NCBI RefSeq assembly: GCF_006715085.1
Contig: NZ_VFMM01000003.1
Span: 62,001-126,000, forward strand
Reading direction: 5' to 3'
DNA: 64,000 nucleotides
Origin: Kribbella jejuensis
GTDB lineage: Bacteria; Actinomycetota; Actinomycetes; Propionibacteriales; Kribbellaceae
In this document: piece by piece, positions 51,373-60,504 of the stretch
Numbering within the stretch: position 1 is the first letter of the stretch
How the letters are laid out: each line of letters opens with the position of its first letter
Notes under the pieces: model-generated
What the model was told of the DNA's origin: nothing
What the model saw: only the letters and a program-made list of their open reading frames with translations
Databases searched by the model: none
Program-made: the position numbers and the translations under genes

Positions 51373-52515
51373 ATGAGGGTTCCGGTGCGGCGGTTGTGGG
51401 TGGCGGTGCTGTGCGGATATCTCGCATTCGGGGCGGCGTTGCAGGTGTTGCCGACGTACGTGCCGGGCAAGTTCGGTGGGGGTGCGCTGGTCAGTGGGAC
51501 CGCGATCGGGATCGCCTTCTTGGCGACGGCGTGCGGGCGGCCGTTCGCCGGATGGTTGGCGGACGCGGGGTGGTCGCCCCCGGTGGTCGTCACTGGGGGA
51601 GTCCTGGCGGCAGTTGGTGGCCTCGGGCAACTGCTTGCGCCTTCGCTGCCTGTGTTGCTGTTCGCCCGCCTCGTGATGGGTGCGGGGGAGGCGGCGTTGT
51701 TCTCGGCCGCCCTACCGTGGGTCCTGTCCGGCACCCGCACCGCCCAACGCGGGCGATTGGCCGGCTGGTTCGGCCTCTCGATGTGGGGCGGCCTGGCCGC
51801 CGGCCCGGTCCTGGCGACGCTCCTCACGAAGGCGACAGACTCCGCGACGGCGGTGGTTTGGTGGGCGGTTGTTCTGCTGTGCCTGGCGTCGGTTGTACTC
51901 GTGCTGACGACACGTGGCGAGCCGGGGCGGGTGGTTGGGCGGATCGTTCGGGTGCGGGAGTTGGTGCCTGTCGGCGTTCCGTTGCCTGGGGCAATCATTG
52001 GGCTCGCGGCCTACTGCTACGGGACCGTCGCCGCCTTGCTGGTGCTGCGGTTGCGGGCGGCTCACCTGCACGTCGACGGCTTCGCGTTGAGTGTGTTTGC
52101 GGGGGCGTTTCTGCTGCTGCGATTCGCCGGAAGTCCGCTCGTTGACCGGTACGGCGGACGCGTGGTGGCGGTGGTGACGATCGCGGTGGAGATTGCCGCG
52201 CTGGTGGGAATCGCGCTCGCGGACGGACCGGGGCAGGCGATCGTCGCGACCGCGTTCGCCGGGTTCGGGATGGCGTTGATCTACCCCGCCTGCGTCTCGC
52301 TGACGCTGGATCGCGTGCGGGGACTGCGGCCCGGGGTGTCGATGGGGGTGATGACGTCGTTCTGGGACCTCGGCGTGATGGTCGCGGGTCCGCTCGGTGG
52401 GCTGATCGCCGAGCGCGCCGGCTTCCGTACGGCGTTCCTGGTCGCGGCCGGGGCGGGACTCGCGTGTATCGGCGTACTGCTCAGAATGCCGCGTCGAGCA
52501 AGGTCTCCACGATGA
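51373..52515 (+). CDS. Major facilitator superfamily transporter
   Basis: 380 residues with 12 hydrophobic helices. The A-motif equivalent is GRPFAGWLADAGWSPP (about residues 55-70), and the second half has RFAGSPLVDRYGGRVV. It is a drug-efflux-like MFS permease. It is preceded by an ArsR regulator and its palindromic operator, so expression is likely ligand-induced. The 3' end overlaps the convergent TetR gene by 35 bp (52481-52515). The start ATG has no separate ribosome binding site, consistent with near-leaderless translation. Confidence 0.91.
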   Translation: MRVPVRRLWVAVLCGYLAFGAALQVLPTYVPGKFGGGALVSGTAIGIAFLATACGRPFAGWLADAGWSPPVVVTGGVLAAVGGLGQLLAPSLPVLLFARLVMGAGEAALFSAALPWVLSGTRTAQRGRLAGWFGLSMWGGLAAGPVLATLLTKATDSATAVVWWAVVLLCLASVVLVLTTRGEPGRVVGRIVRVRELVPVGVPLPGAIIGLAAYCYGTVAALLVLRLRAAHLHVDGFALSVFAGAFLLLRFAGSPLVDRYGGRVVAVVTIAVEIAALVGIALADGPGQAIVATAFAGFGMALIYPACVSLTLDRVRGLRPGVSMGVMTSFWDLGVMVAGPLGGLIAERAGFRTAFLVAAGAGLACIGVLLRMPRRARSPR

Positions 52516-53059
52516 CCCGCGCCTCCGCGCCGAGCCCGGGATCCTGGTCGATCGCGCTGATCAGCGTTGCGCCTTCGAGTACGACGACCAACTGCCGCGC
52601 AGTCACCGCAGGATCGCGCGCGCCGACGAGCAACCGCTCGAACAGCTCCCGGTAGAACCGTAGATGATCCTGCGCGAGCCGCCGCGGAGCCGCGTCCTGG
52701 GCGCGGTCCTCGGTCGCCGCGTTCATCATCGCGCAGCCGCGGAACCCCGGCTCGGCGTACCAGGTCGCGATCAGGTCGAACACCGCCAGGATCTGCCCGC
52801 GCCCTGCCGGCGCACCGGCCACGGCTTCGTTGTGCCAGGCCCGGACGCGTCGGGTGCGGTCCAGCAGTACGGCTTCGACCAGCCCCTCCTTGGAACCGAA
52901 GTTCTTGTAGATCGTCAGCTTCGACGCGCCGGCCGCCTCGACGATCTCGTTGATCCCGGCCGCGTGGATCCCGCGCCGCCCGAACACCTCCGCGGCCGCC
53001 TTCAGGATCCGGGCGCGGGTCGCCTCCGGGTCGAGTCGTTCCCCAGCCTTCACCGGCAT
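52481..53059 (-). CDS. TetR-family transcriptional regulator
   Basis: 192 residues. HTH at about 12-60: EATRARILKAAAEVFGRRGIHAAGINEIVEAAGASKLTIYKNFGSKEGLVEAVL. Its C-terminal domain resembles AcrR-like proteins (DLIATWYAEPGFRGCAMMNAATED). It is divergent from the serine hydrolase gene. The 72-bp gap contains an A-rich, weakly symmetric element (TAAGAACGATCAGTACTA, 53105-53122) that could be its site. Confidence 0.91.
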   Translation of the reverse strand: MPVKAGERLDPEATRARILKAAAEVFGRRGIHAAGINEIVEAAGASKLTIYKNFGSKEGLVEAVLLDRTRRVRAWHNEAVAGAPAGRGQILAVFDLIATWYAEPGFRGCAMMNAATEDRAQDAAPRRLAQDHLRFYRELFERLLVGARDPAVTARQLVVVLEGATLISAIDQDPGLGAEARVIVETLLDAAF

Positions 53060-53131
53060 CGTGCCACCACCTCCACGGGTCCACCCTACCGAGCTGGACC
53101 AAGATAAGAACGATCAGTACTATCAACTCCC

Positions 53132-54214
53132 ATGTGGGAACAAGTAGCCGAGGCGTTCGAGCGGAACTTCACCGAACACGGCGAGCTGGGCGCGGCGTTC
53201 GCCGCGTACCACCGCGGCGAACTGGTGGTCGACCTGTGGGGCGGTACGGCGGACCCCGAGACCGGCCGCCCGTGGGACCGCGACACGATCCAGCTGATGT
53301 TCTCCGGTACGAAGGGCCTGACCGCCGCGTGCATCCTGCTGCTCGTACAACGCGGGCTGATCGCACTCGACGATCCGCTCAGCCGCTACTGGCCCGAGTT
53401 CGGTGCCAAGGGCAAACAACTCACGACGGTGGCGCAGGTGCTGTCGCACCAGGCGCGGTTGCCCTGGGTCGAGGCGGGGTACGCGGACCTCCTGGACCAC
53501 GAGGCGATGGCGGCACACCTGGCCGCGCAGGCGCCGGCGACGGATGCTCGCGCGGGGTTCGTCTATCACCCGATCACTTGGGGCTGGTTGCTGGACGAGC
53601 TGATGCGGCGGGTGGATGGGCGGACCGTGGCGCAGTTCTTCGCGGACGAGTTCGCGAAGCCGCTCGAGTTGGAGGTGTGGATCGGGTTACCCGAGGAACT
53701 GCACTGGCGGGTCGCGGCGATGGTCGCGCCGCCCGGCGTCCTCGTCGACGGTCCGTGGACCGAGCTGAACCGGCCGAACCCGTTGTGGATCCCAGGTGCC
53801 GAGAAGATCTGGAACAGCCCGGAATACCGGTCCGCCGGGTTGTCCGCGGTCGGTGGCTACGCGACTGCGCGCGGGATGGCGAAGTTCTACGCCTCACTGC
53901 TCGATGCAGCTGGAGTGCTGAGTCCGGAGACGGTCGAGCTCGGCCGCCGGGAGATCCGCCGCGGCGTCGACCCGACGTGGGGGAGTCCGATGCGGTACGG
54001 GGCAGGCTTCGAGTTGCAGGCCGGAGACGGCCGGATGGGCGATGAACCGGACGCGTTCGGACACGCGGGAGCAGGCGGTTCCCGGCACGGCGCGTGGCCG
54101 GGCCGGGAAACCACCTTCTGCTATCTGATGAACGAGGTACGCGTCGGACCTGACGCGCGCCCGGTCAACCTGCTCGAAGCGCTCAGCCGAGGTAGTCGCG
54201 CCACGGGCCGGTGA
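53132..54214 (+). CDS. Serine beta-lactamase-like hydrolase (esterase, family VIII type)
   Basis: 360 residues, no signal peptide, so cytosolic. Class C beta-lactamase fold of the EstB/carboxylesterase VIII kind. The nucleophile Ser and Lys are in LMFSGTKGLTAACILLLVQ (S-x-x-K near residue 58), and the catalytic Tyr is in GFVYHPITWGWLLDEL. The C-terminal box is FGHAGAGGSRHGAWPG, with HAG replacing KTG. Such enzymes hydrolyse short-chain esters rather than antibiotics. The TetR gene is divergent and probably represses it. The last 32 bp overlap the convergent PhoX-like gene. Confidence 0.9.
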   Translation: MWEQVAEAFERNFTEHGELGAAFAAYHRGELVVDLWGGTADPETGRPWDRDTIQLMFSGTKGLTAACILLLVQRGLIALDDPLSRYWPEFGAKGKQLTTVAQVLSHQARLPWVEAGYADLLDHEAMAAHLAAQAPATDARAGFVYHPITWGWLLDELMRRVDGRTVAQFFADEFAKPLELEVWIGLPEELHWRVAAMVAPPGVLVDGPWTELNRPNPLWIPGAEKIWNSPEYRSAGLSAVGGYATARGMAKFYASLLDAAGVLSPETVELGRREIRRGVDPTWGSPMRYGAGFELQAGDGRMGDEPDAFGHAGAGGSRHGAWPGRETTFCYLMNEVRVGPDARPVNLLEALSRGSRATGR

Positions 54215-55652
54215 TCGCGAGCGTGATGCCCGGCGTCTGGATGTTGACGAACAGGACCTTGCCGTCCGCGGAGAACGACGGCCCGGTGAACTCGGAGTCG
54301 TTCAGCATGTTGCGGGCGATCGCGTACGTCGGCCCGCCCGGCGTGGCGCTCAGCACGTGGCTGCTGGCGTTGCCGTCTTCGGCCAGCACCAGCGAGCCCC
54401 ACGGGGTGACGGTGACGTTGTCCGGGCTGTCGAAGTTGTAGTCGTCGTACTTCGCGTCCGGGCCGAGGTCGGCGGCGGCGTTGTCCGGGAAGTACGTGAC
54501 CAGCTGGATGGTCTCGGTCTTGTAGTTGTAGAACCAGACCATGCCGTCGTGCGGGACCGCGTCCTTGGGCAGGTCCGCCGTACCGGACTCGGCGTACGAG
54601 TTCACGACGTACACGCCCTGCTTGGTGCCGAAGACGCCCTCGAACTTCTTGCCCCGGGTGATCTGACCGTCGGTGAACTGCTTGCGCACCGACGTCGTGG
54701 TGCCGTCCCGGTCCGGCACCGCGACCCACTTGACCCGGAACGGCCGGAGCAGCTGCGCGGAGGTCAGGTATGCGACGTCCGGGATCGGCTTGCCGTCGTC
54801 TCCCAGGATGGCCAGCGCCTCGAGCGTGCCGAAGTCCTTGTTCTGCAGGTCCTGCCAGCTGCGCGGGCCCAGCTTGTAGCCGCGCGGCGCGGTCCAGCGG
54901 TAGAACGTTCCGTTCGGGCCGGAGGCGTCCTCGGACAGGTAGACATGGGTGCGGTCCTCGTCGATCGCGAGCGCCTCGTGCGCGTACCGGCCGAGGGCCT
55001 TGAGCGGGACCGGGTGCGCGGTCTTGCCGTCGCCCCAGACCTCGAAGACGTACCCGTGGTCCTTCAGCCGGGTGGTGCCGTTGGCCTTGTTCTCGGTCTC
55101 CTCGCACGTCATCCAGGTGCCCCACGGGGTCGGGCCGCCGGCGCAGTTCGTCAGCGTGCCGGAGATGCCGACCCACTCGCCGAGGTTGGTGCCGTCCCGG
55201 TCGACGTCGATGACCGTGCAGCCGCCGGCCGCGCCGACGCCGCTGTCGTAGACAGTGCCCTCGATCTGCGGTACGCCGAGCTCGCTCGCGCTGCCGATCT
55301 CGTGGTTCTGGATCAGCTGGTAGCGGCCGTGGTTCGCGGCGAACACCGCCGTACCGTCGTGTAGGGCCGGGGTCGGGTGGCCGCTCTTCAGCTTGGTCTC
55401 GCCCGCCTTGGTGACGATCTTGTACTTGAACCCGGCCGGCAGCGCGAGGATGCCGTTCGGGTCGTCGAGCAGCGGCGGGAAGGGCCGGTGCTGCGGGAAC
55501 GGCGCTCCGCCGTTGCTGCCGTTGCTGCCGTTGCTGCCGTGTGATGCCGGCGCGGCCTCGGCGAGCGTCGGCACGGCGCCGACGGTGGTGAACCCGACCC
55601 CGGCGGCACCGGCGGCGGCACCACGGAGGACGGAACGACGATCGACAGACAT
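54183..55652 (-). CDS. Tat-exported PhoX-like (DUF839) phosphatase-family protein
   Basis: 489 residues from ATG 55652 (MSVDRRSVLRGAAAG), preceded by AAGGAGT. The N-terminus is a twin-arginine signal (DRRSVLRG, then a hydrophobic stretch ending AEAAPA). A low-complexity GSNGSNGSNGG linker follows. The body is the DUF839/PhoX beta-propeller: YQLIQNHEIGS (metal Asn/Glu region), TPWGTWMTCEETEN, and YVFEVWG. Then come LGRYAHEALAID and DNVTVTPWGSLVLAEDGN. PhoX enzymes are calcium/iron-dependent alkaline phosphatases. This member's activity is unproven. No PHO box was recognised upstream. Confidence 0.88.
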   Translation of the reverse strand: MSVDRRSVLRGAAAGAAGVGFTTVGAVPTLAEAAPASHGSNGSNGSNGGAPFPQHRPFPPLLDDPNGILALPAGFKYKIVTKAGETKLKSGHPTPALHDGTAVFAANHGRYQLIQNHEIGSASELGVPQIEGTVYDSGVGAAGGCTVIDVDRDGTNLGEWVGISGTLTNCAGGPTPWGTWMTCEETENKANGTTRLKDHGYVFEVWGDGKTAHPVPLKALGRYAHEALAIDEDRTHVYLSEDASGPNGTFYRWTAPRGYKLGPRSWQDLQNKDFGTLEALAILGDDGKPIPDVAYLTSAQLLRPFRVKWVAVPDRDGTTTSVRKQFTDGQITRGKKFEGVFGTKQGVYVVNSYAESGTADLPKDAVPHDGMVWFYNYKTETIQLVTYFPDNAAADLGPDAKYDDYNFDSPDNVTVTPWGSLVLAEDGNASSHVLSATPGGPTYAIARNMLNDSEFTGPSFSADGKVLFVNIQTPGITLAITGPWRDYLG

Positions 55653-55810
55653 GGTGTGACTCCTTGGCAATGACGGTTCCCGAGGTCTGGATCCTTCCGG
55701 GCGTGGGCTGCCGGACGGGAAACACCAGGTGAACTGCTCTCAGCCAACTCTCAGTTCCGGCACTGCAACGAACGGTGACCGTACGGCGTCTAGGCTGAGA
55801 GGTGATCGCG

Positions 55811-56203
55811 ATGCGCAAGGTACTGATCATGGCCGTGGCGACGAGTGCGATGGTGGTTGCGTGCGGCAACGAATCGACGAGTGGAGGACAACCGTCCATG
55901 ACGCCGAGCACGAGTAGCAGTTCCGAACCGGCGACGCCGTCAGGGGGTCTGGTCGAGCAGGCCAAGGCCGACCTGGTGAAGCGGCTCGGCGTCGACGCCG
56001 CCGCGATCAAGGTGATCAGTTCGGCCGAGGTGACCTGGCCGGACGGCAGCCTCGGCTGCCCCGAGCCGGGCATGCGCTACGCGCAGATGCTGGTGAACGG
56101 GAACCGGACCGTTCTGGAGGTCGACGGCAAGCAGTACGCGTACCACTCGAGCGCACACCGGGCGCCGTTCCTCTGTGAGCATCCGACGCCGAGCGTTCGT
56201 TGA
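55811..56203 (+). CDS. Small lipoprotein of unknown function
   Basis: 130 residues from ATG 55811 (MRKVLIMAVATSAMVVACGN); a GTG at 55802 is possible. The lipobox is VVAC-G, so the mature protein is anchored through Cys18. A Ser/Thr/Pro-rich linker follows (about 20-45), then a small globular domain with VTWPDGSLGCPEPGMRYAQMLVNGNRTVLEVDGKQYAYHS and a second Cys near the end. Homologues with the SLGCP-x-PG motif are common in Actinobacteria and unnamed. It is divergent from the PhoX-like gene. Confidence 0.85.
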   Translation: MRKVLIMAVATSAMVVACGNESTSGGQPSMTPSTSSSSEPATPSGGLVEQAKADLVKRLGVDAAAIKVISSAEVTWPDGSLGCPEPGMRYAQMLVNGNRTVLEVDGKQYAYHSSAHRAPFLCEHPTPSVR

Positions 56204-56324
56204 AAACTTTCCTGATCACCGGGTGTATCAACCCGCGCCGAGGGTGACTCCGCAGAAATGTGGGGGAAGCCTTCGGGCCGTTGCAGGGGGGAGGGCGGCG
56301 CGGGGCTGCGTAGAGGGGGAGCCT

Positions 56325-56374
56325 GACGCGGTGCGGAGGGTCCGGTTGGTCAGGCCGGAGGTCCGCACCGCGTC
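56325..56374. terminator. Long bidirectional terminator hairpin
   Basis: A perfect 13-bp outer stem (56325-56337 with 56362-56374), a GGG/GG internal loop and a 5-bp inner stem (56341-56345 with 56355-56359) form one strong hairpin. It lies between the convergent lipoprotein and subtilase genes (gap 56204-56389). There is no T-tract, as is usual for G+C-rich actinobacterial terminators. Confidence 0.75.
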
Positions 56375-56389
56375 GGCGCGTCACGCTTT

Positions 56390-57658
56390 CTACGGGAGGG
56401 ATGCGAGCGCGTCGCCGGCCCGCAGGACCGGACCAGTACCCGGCTCCGGCTGCGTGAGGGCGAACGCGAGCAGCGCGTCGGCGGCCTGCTTGGCCGACTC
56501 GCCGGTGACCGACATCCGGCCGGCGATCAGGCCGGCCACCAGCGGCGTCGCGAACGAGGTACCGCTCCAGCGTGCCATGCCCTGGAACGAGCGCAGCTGA
56601 CCGGTGTTCGGCGGTTCGGTGCACTCGTAGTCGCCGGTGAGGAAGGCGTTCACCAGGTTCGTGCCCGGTGCGTACACGTCGACCCAGCCGCCGAAGTTGC
56701 TGTACGACGCGCGGTCCCGCCCGTTGTCCGCGAGCGCGCCGACGCCGACCGACTCCGGGAACGCGGCCGGCCAGAAGTAGTCCCTGGTCGACTCGTTGCC
56801 CGCGGCGGCGACCAACGCCAGGCCGTTGATCCGGTCCAGCCGGGTCTTGATGAACACGTCCAGCCCGAGCGGCGCCAGGTTGTGGCGGGTCCGCGTCCCG
56901 GCGGACAGGCTGATGATGTCCGGCGCCAGGTCGAGGACCTCGTCGAGCGCCTGTGCGAGGTCGAACTCCCAGATCGCCCCGGCGCTGGTGAAGTAGCTCT
57001 TGACAACGATCTCGACGTTGCGTGCGACCGCCCGCAGCACACCCGCGATGAACGTGCCGTGCCCGGCGTACGGCCGGATCCGCCCGGAGCCGTCGAACGC
57101 GTTCTCCGGGTCGCCGGTGACACCGTTCAGCCAGTACGCCGCGGGCGCGTCCGACCAGCCGACGTCGAGTACGACGACCTTCACGCCACGGCCGTCCGCG
57201 GCGCCGCCGGACAGCAAGGGTGTCGGCAGCACCGGGTCGGGCGGAATGCCGGGCGGTACCTCCTCGGGTTCCGTCGCGGGACAGGGGCTGACGCTCGGGC
57301 AGACGTAGAACAGGTGCTCCGGTGTCACCACGCCGCGGCCGAGCCGCAGGTCGGCGTACCGCAGGAATCGTTGGGTCGGCGAACGATCTTCGGGAGCCTG
57401 CTCCGGGACCCGCTCCGGCAGCAGCAGCCGGGTGACGCCGCCGATCCCACCCTCGGCGGGCTGACCGCCCTCGAACAGCTCGATCACCCGCGTGAGGTCC
57501 TCGTCGCGGACCAGGACGACGCCGGTCCGGTACAGGTACTCCGCGCCCTCGGGCTCCTTCTCCCAGGCGGGTGGGTAGACCTCGACCTCCTTGCCGAACG
57601 CCTCCAGGATCAGTTCGATCTGGGCGACGTACTTTCGTTGGCTTGATTGATTTTCCAT
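56390..57658 (-). CDS. Cytosolic S8-family (subtilisin-like) serine protease
   Basis: 422 residues. Catalytic set complete: Asp165 (VVVLDVGWSD), His200 (AGHGTFIAG), oxyanion Asn288 (VAAAGNES) and Ser368 (GTSFATPLVAG). The first 150 residues have no signal peptide and no I9-type propeptide that I can recognise. They contain YVAQIELILEAFGKEVEVYPP, a charged region, and a short proline/cysteine segment (CPSVSPCPATEPEEVPPGIPPDP). The lack of an export signal suggests an intracellular protease. It is divergent from the CHAT gene across 48 bp of AT-richer DNA that must hold both promoters. AGGAG lies unusually close to its ATG, so the true start could differ slightly. Confidence 0.88.
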   Translation of the reverse strand: MENQSSQRKYVAQIELILEAFGKEVEVYPPAWEKEPEGAEYLYRTGVVLVRDEDLTRVIELFEGGQPAEGGIGGVTRLLLPERVPEQAPEDRSPTQRFLRYADLRLGRGVVTPEHLFYVCPSVSPCPATEPEEVPPGIPPDPVLPTPLLSGGAADGRGVKVVVLDVGWSDAPAAYWLNGVTGDPENAFDGSGRIRPYAGHGTFIAGVLRAVARNVEIVVKSYFTSAGAIWEFDLAQALDEVLDLAPDIISLSAGTRTRHNLAPLGLDVFIKTRLDRINGLALVAAAGNESTRDYFWPAAFPESVGVGALADNGRDRASYSNFGGWVDVYAPGTNLVNAFLTGDYECTEPPNTGQLRSFQGMARWSGTSFATPLVAGLIAGRMSVTGESAKQAADALLAFALTQPEPGTGPVLRAGDALASLP

Positions 57659-57706
57659 CTCCTGATTTCCCCCCTCGCGCTACGAAATGCTCGTTATCAT
57701 TACAGA

Positions 57707-60439
57707 GTGCCACCGGCCGGGGGGAGTGCTGAGGCGGTAGAAAATCTGCTGCCGCTCGCGTTGTCGCGCCCGCACGACGCGATCGCTTCCGCACGTACCG
57801 TGCTGGCGGCGGCTCCCGCCACGGTCGAGGCCTCGATCGCGCATCAGGCGTGGGGGATCGGGTTGCGTCAGCTCGGCGACGTGCCGACAGCGGTTCGCGA
57901 GTTGCGGACCGCACTGCGGCTGGCGGAGCAGTCCGGGCGGTCGGAGCGCGAGGCGGATGTTCTTGCCACGTTGGGCGCGACGCTCGGGCGGGCCGGTCGC
58001 AGTCGTGAGGGGCTCGCGAGGCTCGATCGGGCGGTGCAGCTGAGCCGGGGTGCGTTGACGGGGCGCGTGCTGTTGCGGCGGGCCGACGTACTGCTCGTGC
58101 TCGGGCGGCATCGCGAGGCGCTCGACGATCTGCGCTCGGCGATCTCGCGGTTGCGGCGGTCCGGCGATCAGGTCTGGGAGGCGCGGTCGCGGAACTACCG
58201 CGGCTTCATCCAGCTCGCACTGGGCGGGACGAAGCGGGCGGACGCTGACTTCGCGGTGGCGGAGAAGCTGTACGCCGCGACCGGGCAGGAGTTCGAGTAC
58301 GCCGAGGCGCGGCAGAACCGTGGTTTGGTCGCGTACTCGCGGGGGGATCTGCCGGCCGCCCTGCGGTACTTGGACGAGGCCGGGCGGCGGTTCGCTGCCG
58401 TCGGGGTGGTGTGGCCGGATCTGGCGATCGACCGGTGTGGGGTGTTGCTGGCGGCGGGGCTCGGCGCCGAGGCGGTTGCCGAGATGGATCAGGCTCTCGG
58501 TGCCTTTGGTGGTCCGGCGACCAAGCGAGGAGAGCTGTGGTTCGCGGCGGCTACTGCTGCGCTGGCCGCGGGGGATGCGGCAGGGGCGCGGGAGCGGGCG
58601 GAGCGGGCGCGGCGGCTGTTCTCCGCGCAGCGGCGTGAGTGGTGGGCTGTTCGGTCGGCAATGGTCGTGCTGGAGGCCCGGTATCGGTCGGGCGAGCGTG
58701 GTGAGGCGCTCCTGCGGCAGGTGAGTTCGGTGGCTCGGCGGCTGGATGCGTTGGGTGCGTCGGAGGCGTCGGCCGCGCATCTGCTGGCTGGGCGGTTGGC
58801 TTTGGATGTGGGACGGATTCGGGCTGCTGATCGGCAGTTGGAGTTGGCCGGTCGGCACAGCAAGGATGCGCCGCCGATCGCGCGGAGTGCGGCGTGGTTG
58901 GGGAAGGCGTTGCGGGCCGAGGCGCGCGGCGAGGTGCGGTCGATGTTGTCGGCGTGTGCTCGTGGGTTGGATGCGCTGGACGAGCATCGGTTGACGATGG
59001 GGGCCACTGAGCTGCGGGCGTTGGCTACCGGGCAGGGGGCTGAGCTGGCCGAGTTGGCGCTGCGGGATGCGTTGCGGCGCGACGATGCGCGGCGGTTGCT
59101 GCTGTGGGGCGAACGGTGGCGGGCGACGGCGCTCGGCGTACCGCCCGTTCGGCCGCCTGACGACGAGCAGTTGGTCGCGGAGTTGGCTGCTTTGCGGGAC
59201 GTCGTACGACGGTTGGACGCGGCGCCGGATCCGCTGTTGGACAAGGAACGCCGCCGCCTGGAGAAAGCAGTCCGCGACCGAGCCCTCCGCGCCGCCGGCG
59301 GTTCCCTCGAACGGACAACCCGCTTCGACATCTCCGAACTGATCGAGGCCCTAGGTCGAACAGTCCTCATCGAACTCATCGAGATCGCCGGCACCCTCCA
59401 CGCGGTATTGGTAAAAGACGGCAACCTCACCCGCCACGAGGTGGGCCCGCTCGCAACAGCCGCCCTGGAAGTAGAACGCTCCCGCTTCCGCCTGAGGCGG
59501 CTGGCCCACGCCCGCCCGACGGGCGGGAGAACCGCCGGCCCGGGCGGCAGCCCGGTCGCGCAGGACGGTTCCTGGGACGTCGCGCCGGGGGGACCGGATG
59601 GCGGTCGGCCAGCCGCCCCGGGCGGCGGCTCTCCTGGCTCGTCCGGCGGCGGGCGGGGCACCTCTTACACCTCCTCTCCGGGGCCTTCGTTGGAGGTGCT
59701 TGGGGAGCGGTTGGCGGCTGCGATTCTGGGACCTGCGCGGGGATTGATCGGGGATCGGCCTGTCGTGGTTGTGCCGCCTGGGAGGTTGCAGGCTTTGCCT
59801 TGGGGGATGGTGGTGGGGGATCGGGCGGTGAACGTCGTGCCTTCGGCGGCGGCCTGGTTGCGGGCGCGGCGGTTGCGGCCGCCAACGGATCGGCGGGTGG
59901 TGCTGGTGTCGGGGCCGGGGTTGTCGGCCGGTCGGGCGGAGGTGATGCGGCTGGCCGAGCAGTACCCGGACGCCACCGTCCTCGCCAACGGCGACGCAAC
60001 AGCCGAGAAGGTACTGCGTGCCCTCGACGGCGCCTGGATCGCGCATATCGCCGCCCACGGCACGTTCCGCTCGGACAGCCCGTTGTTCTCGTCGTTGCGG
60101 CTCGACGACGGACCACTCACCGTGTACGACTTCGAGCGGCTCCGCAGAGCGCCGTACCGGATGGTCCTGTCGAGCTGCGACTCCGGCCTGGCGAAACCGG
60201 TCGGCGCGGACGAGCTGCTCGGGTTGAGCAGCAGTCTGATCCCGCTCGGCGCCGCCGGCATCCTGGCCAGCGTCGTACCGGTCAATGACCCGGCGACCGC
60301 ACCCCTCATGCTCGCCCTGCACGAGAACCTCCGCGACGGACAGTCCCTCGCGGAAGCCTTCGCAACAGCCCGCCGGGATGCCCGCGGCGACCCGGTGGCA
60401 GACGCGGCGGGCGGGTCGTTCGTTGCGCTCGGCGCCTGA
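57707..60439 (+). CDS. TPR-CHAT (caspase-like) protein
   Basis: 910 residues from GTG 57707 (MPPAGGSAEAVENLLPL). Residues about 1-440 are repeated helical pairs of TPR type (IGLRQLGDVPTAVRELRTAL, QNRGLVAYSRGDLPAALRYLDEAGRRF). A coiled region around 500-560 follows. Residues about 600-660 are a Pro/Gly-rich linker. The CHAT domain runs from about 665 to the end, with the caspase-type dyad His784 (IAHIAAHGTFRSDSPLFSSL) and Cys824 (VLSSCDSGLAKPVGADELLG). CHAT proteins are cysteine proteases; TPRs usually bind an activator or target. It is upstream of a sigma factor (65-bp gap) and divergent from a subtilase. The target is unknown. Confidence 0.9.
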   Translation: MPPAGGSAEAVENLLPLALSRPHDAIASARTVLAAAPATVEASIAHQAWGIGLRQLGDVPTAVRELRTALRLAEQSGRSEREADVLATLGATLGRAGRSREGLARLDRAVQLSRGALTGRVLLRRADVLLVLGRHREALDDLRSAISRLRRSGDQVWEARSRNYRGFIQLALGGTKRADADFAVAEKLYAATGQEFEYAEARQNRGLVAYSRGDLPAALRYLDEAGRRFAAVGVVWPDLAIDRCGVLLAAGLGAEAVAEMDQALGAFGGPATKRGELWFAAATAALAAGDAAGARERAERARRLFSAQRREWWAVRSAMVVLEARYRSGERGEALLRQVSSVARRLDALGASEASAAHLLAGRLALDVGRIRAADRQLELAGRHSKDAPPIARSAAWLGKALRAEARGEVRSMLSACARGLDALDEHRLTMGATELRALATGQGAELAELALRDALRRDDARRLLLWGERWRATALGVPPVRPPDDEQLVAELAALRDVVRRLDAAPDPLLDKERRRLEKAVRDRALRAAGGSLERTTRFDISELIEALGRTVLIELIEIAGTLHAVLVKDGNLTRHEVGPLATAALEVERSRFRLRRLAHARPTGGRTAGPGGSPVAQDGSWDVAPGGPDGGRPAAPGGGSPGSSGGGRGTSYTSSPGPSLEVLGERLAAAILGPARGLIGDRPVVVVPPGRLQALPWGMVVGDRAVNVVPSAAAWLRARRLRPPTDRRVVLVSGPGLSAGRAEVMRLAEQYPDATVLANGDATAEKVLRALDGAWIAHIAAHGTFRSDSPLFSSLRLDDGPLTVYDFERLRRAPYRMVLSSCDSGLAKPVGADELLGLSSSLIPLGAAGILASVVPVNDPATAPLMLALHENLRDGQSLAEAFATARRDARGDPVADAAGGSFVALGA

Positions 60440-60454
60440 TGTATCACCAATGGT

Positions 60455-60489
60455 CCGGAGTGCTCTGTACCAGTAAGAGAGCGCTCCGG
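60455..60489. promoter_or_regulatory. Hairpin/palindrome between CHAT and sigma-factor genes
   Basis: CCGGAGTGCTCT (60455-60466) pairs with AGAGCGCTCCGG (60478-60489), 12 bp with a single G-U in RNA, around an 11-nt loop. It fills the 65-bp gap before the sigma-factor start and ends 15 bp before the ATG. It may be a terminator/attenuator that separates the two genes or an operator for autoregulation. Confidence 0.55.
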
Positions 60490-60504
60490 TGAGAGGGGGA
60501 CGGC

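Noticed and set aside
53105..53122. TetR operator TAAGAACGATCAGTACTA
   Set aside because: Symmetry is weak (about five of nine position pairs); mentioned with the TetR gene but not listed as a site.
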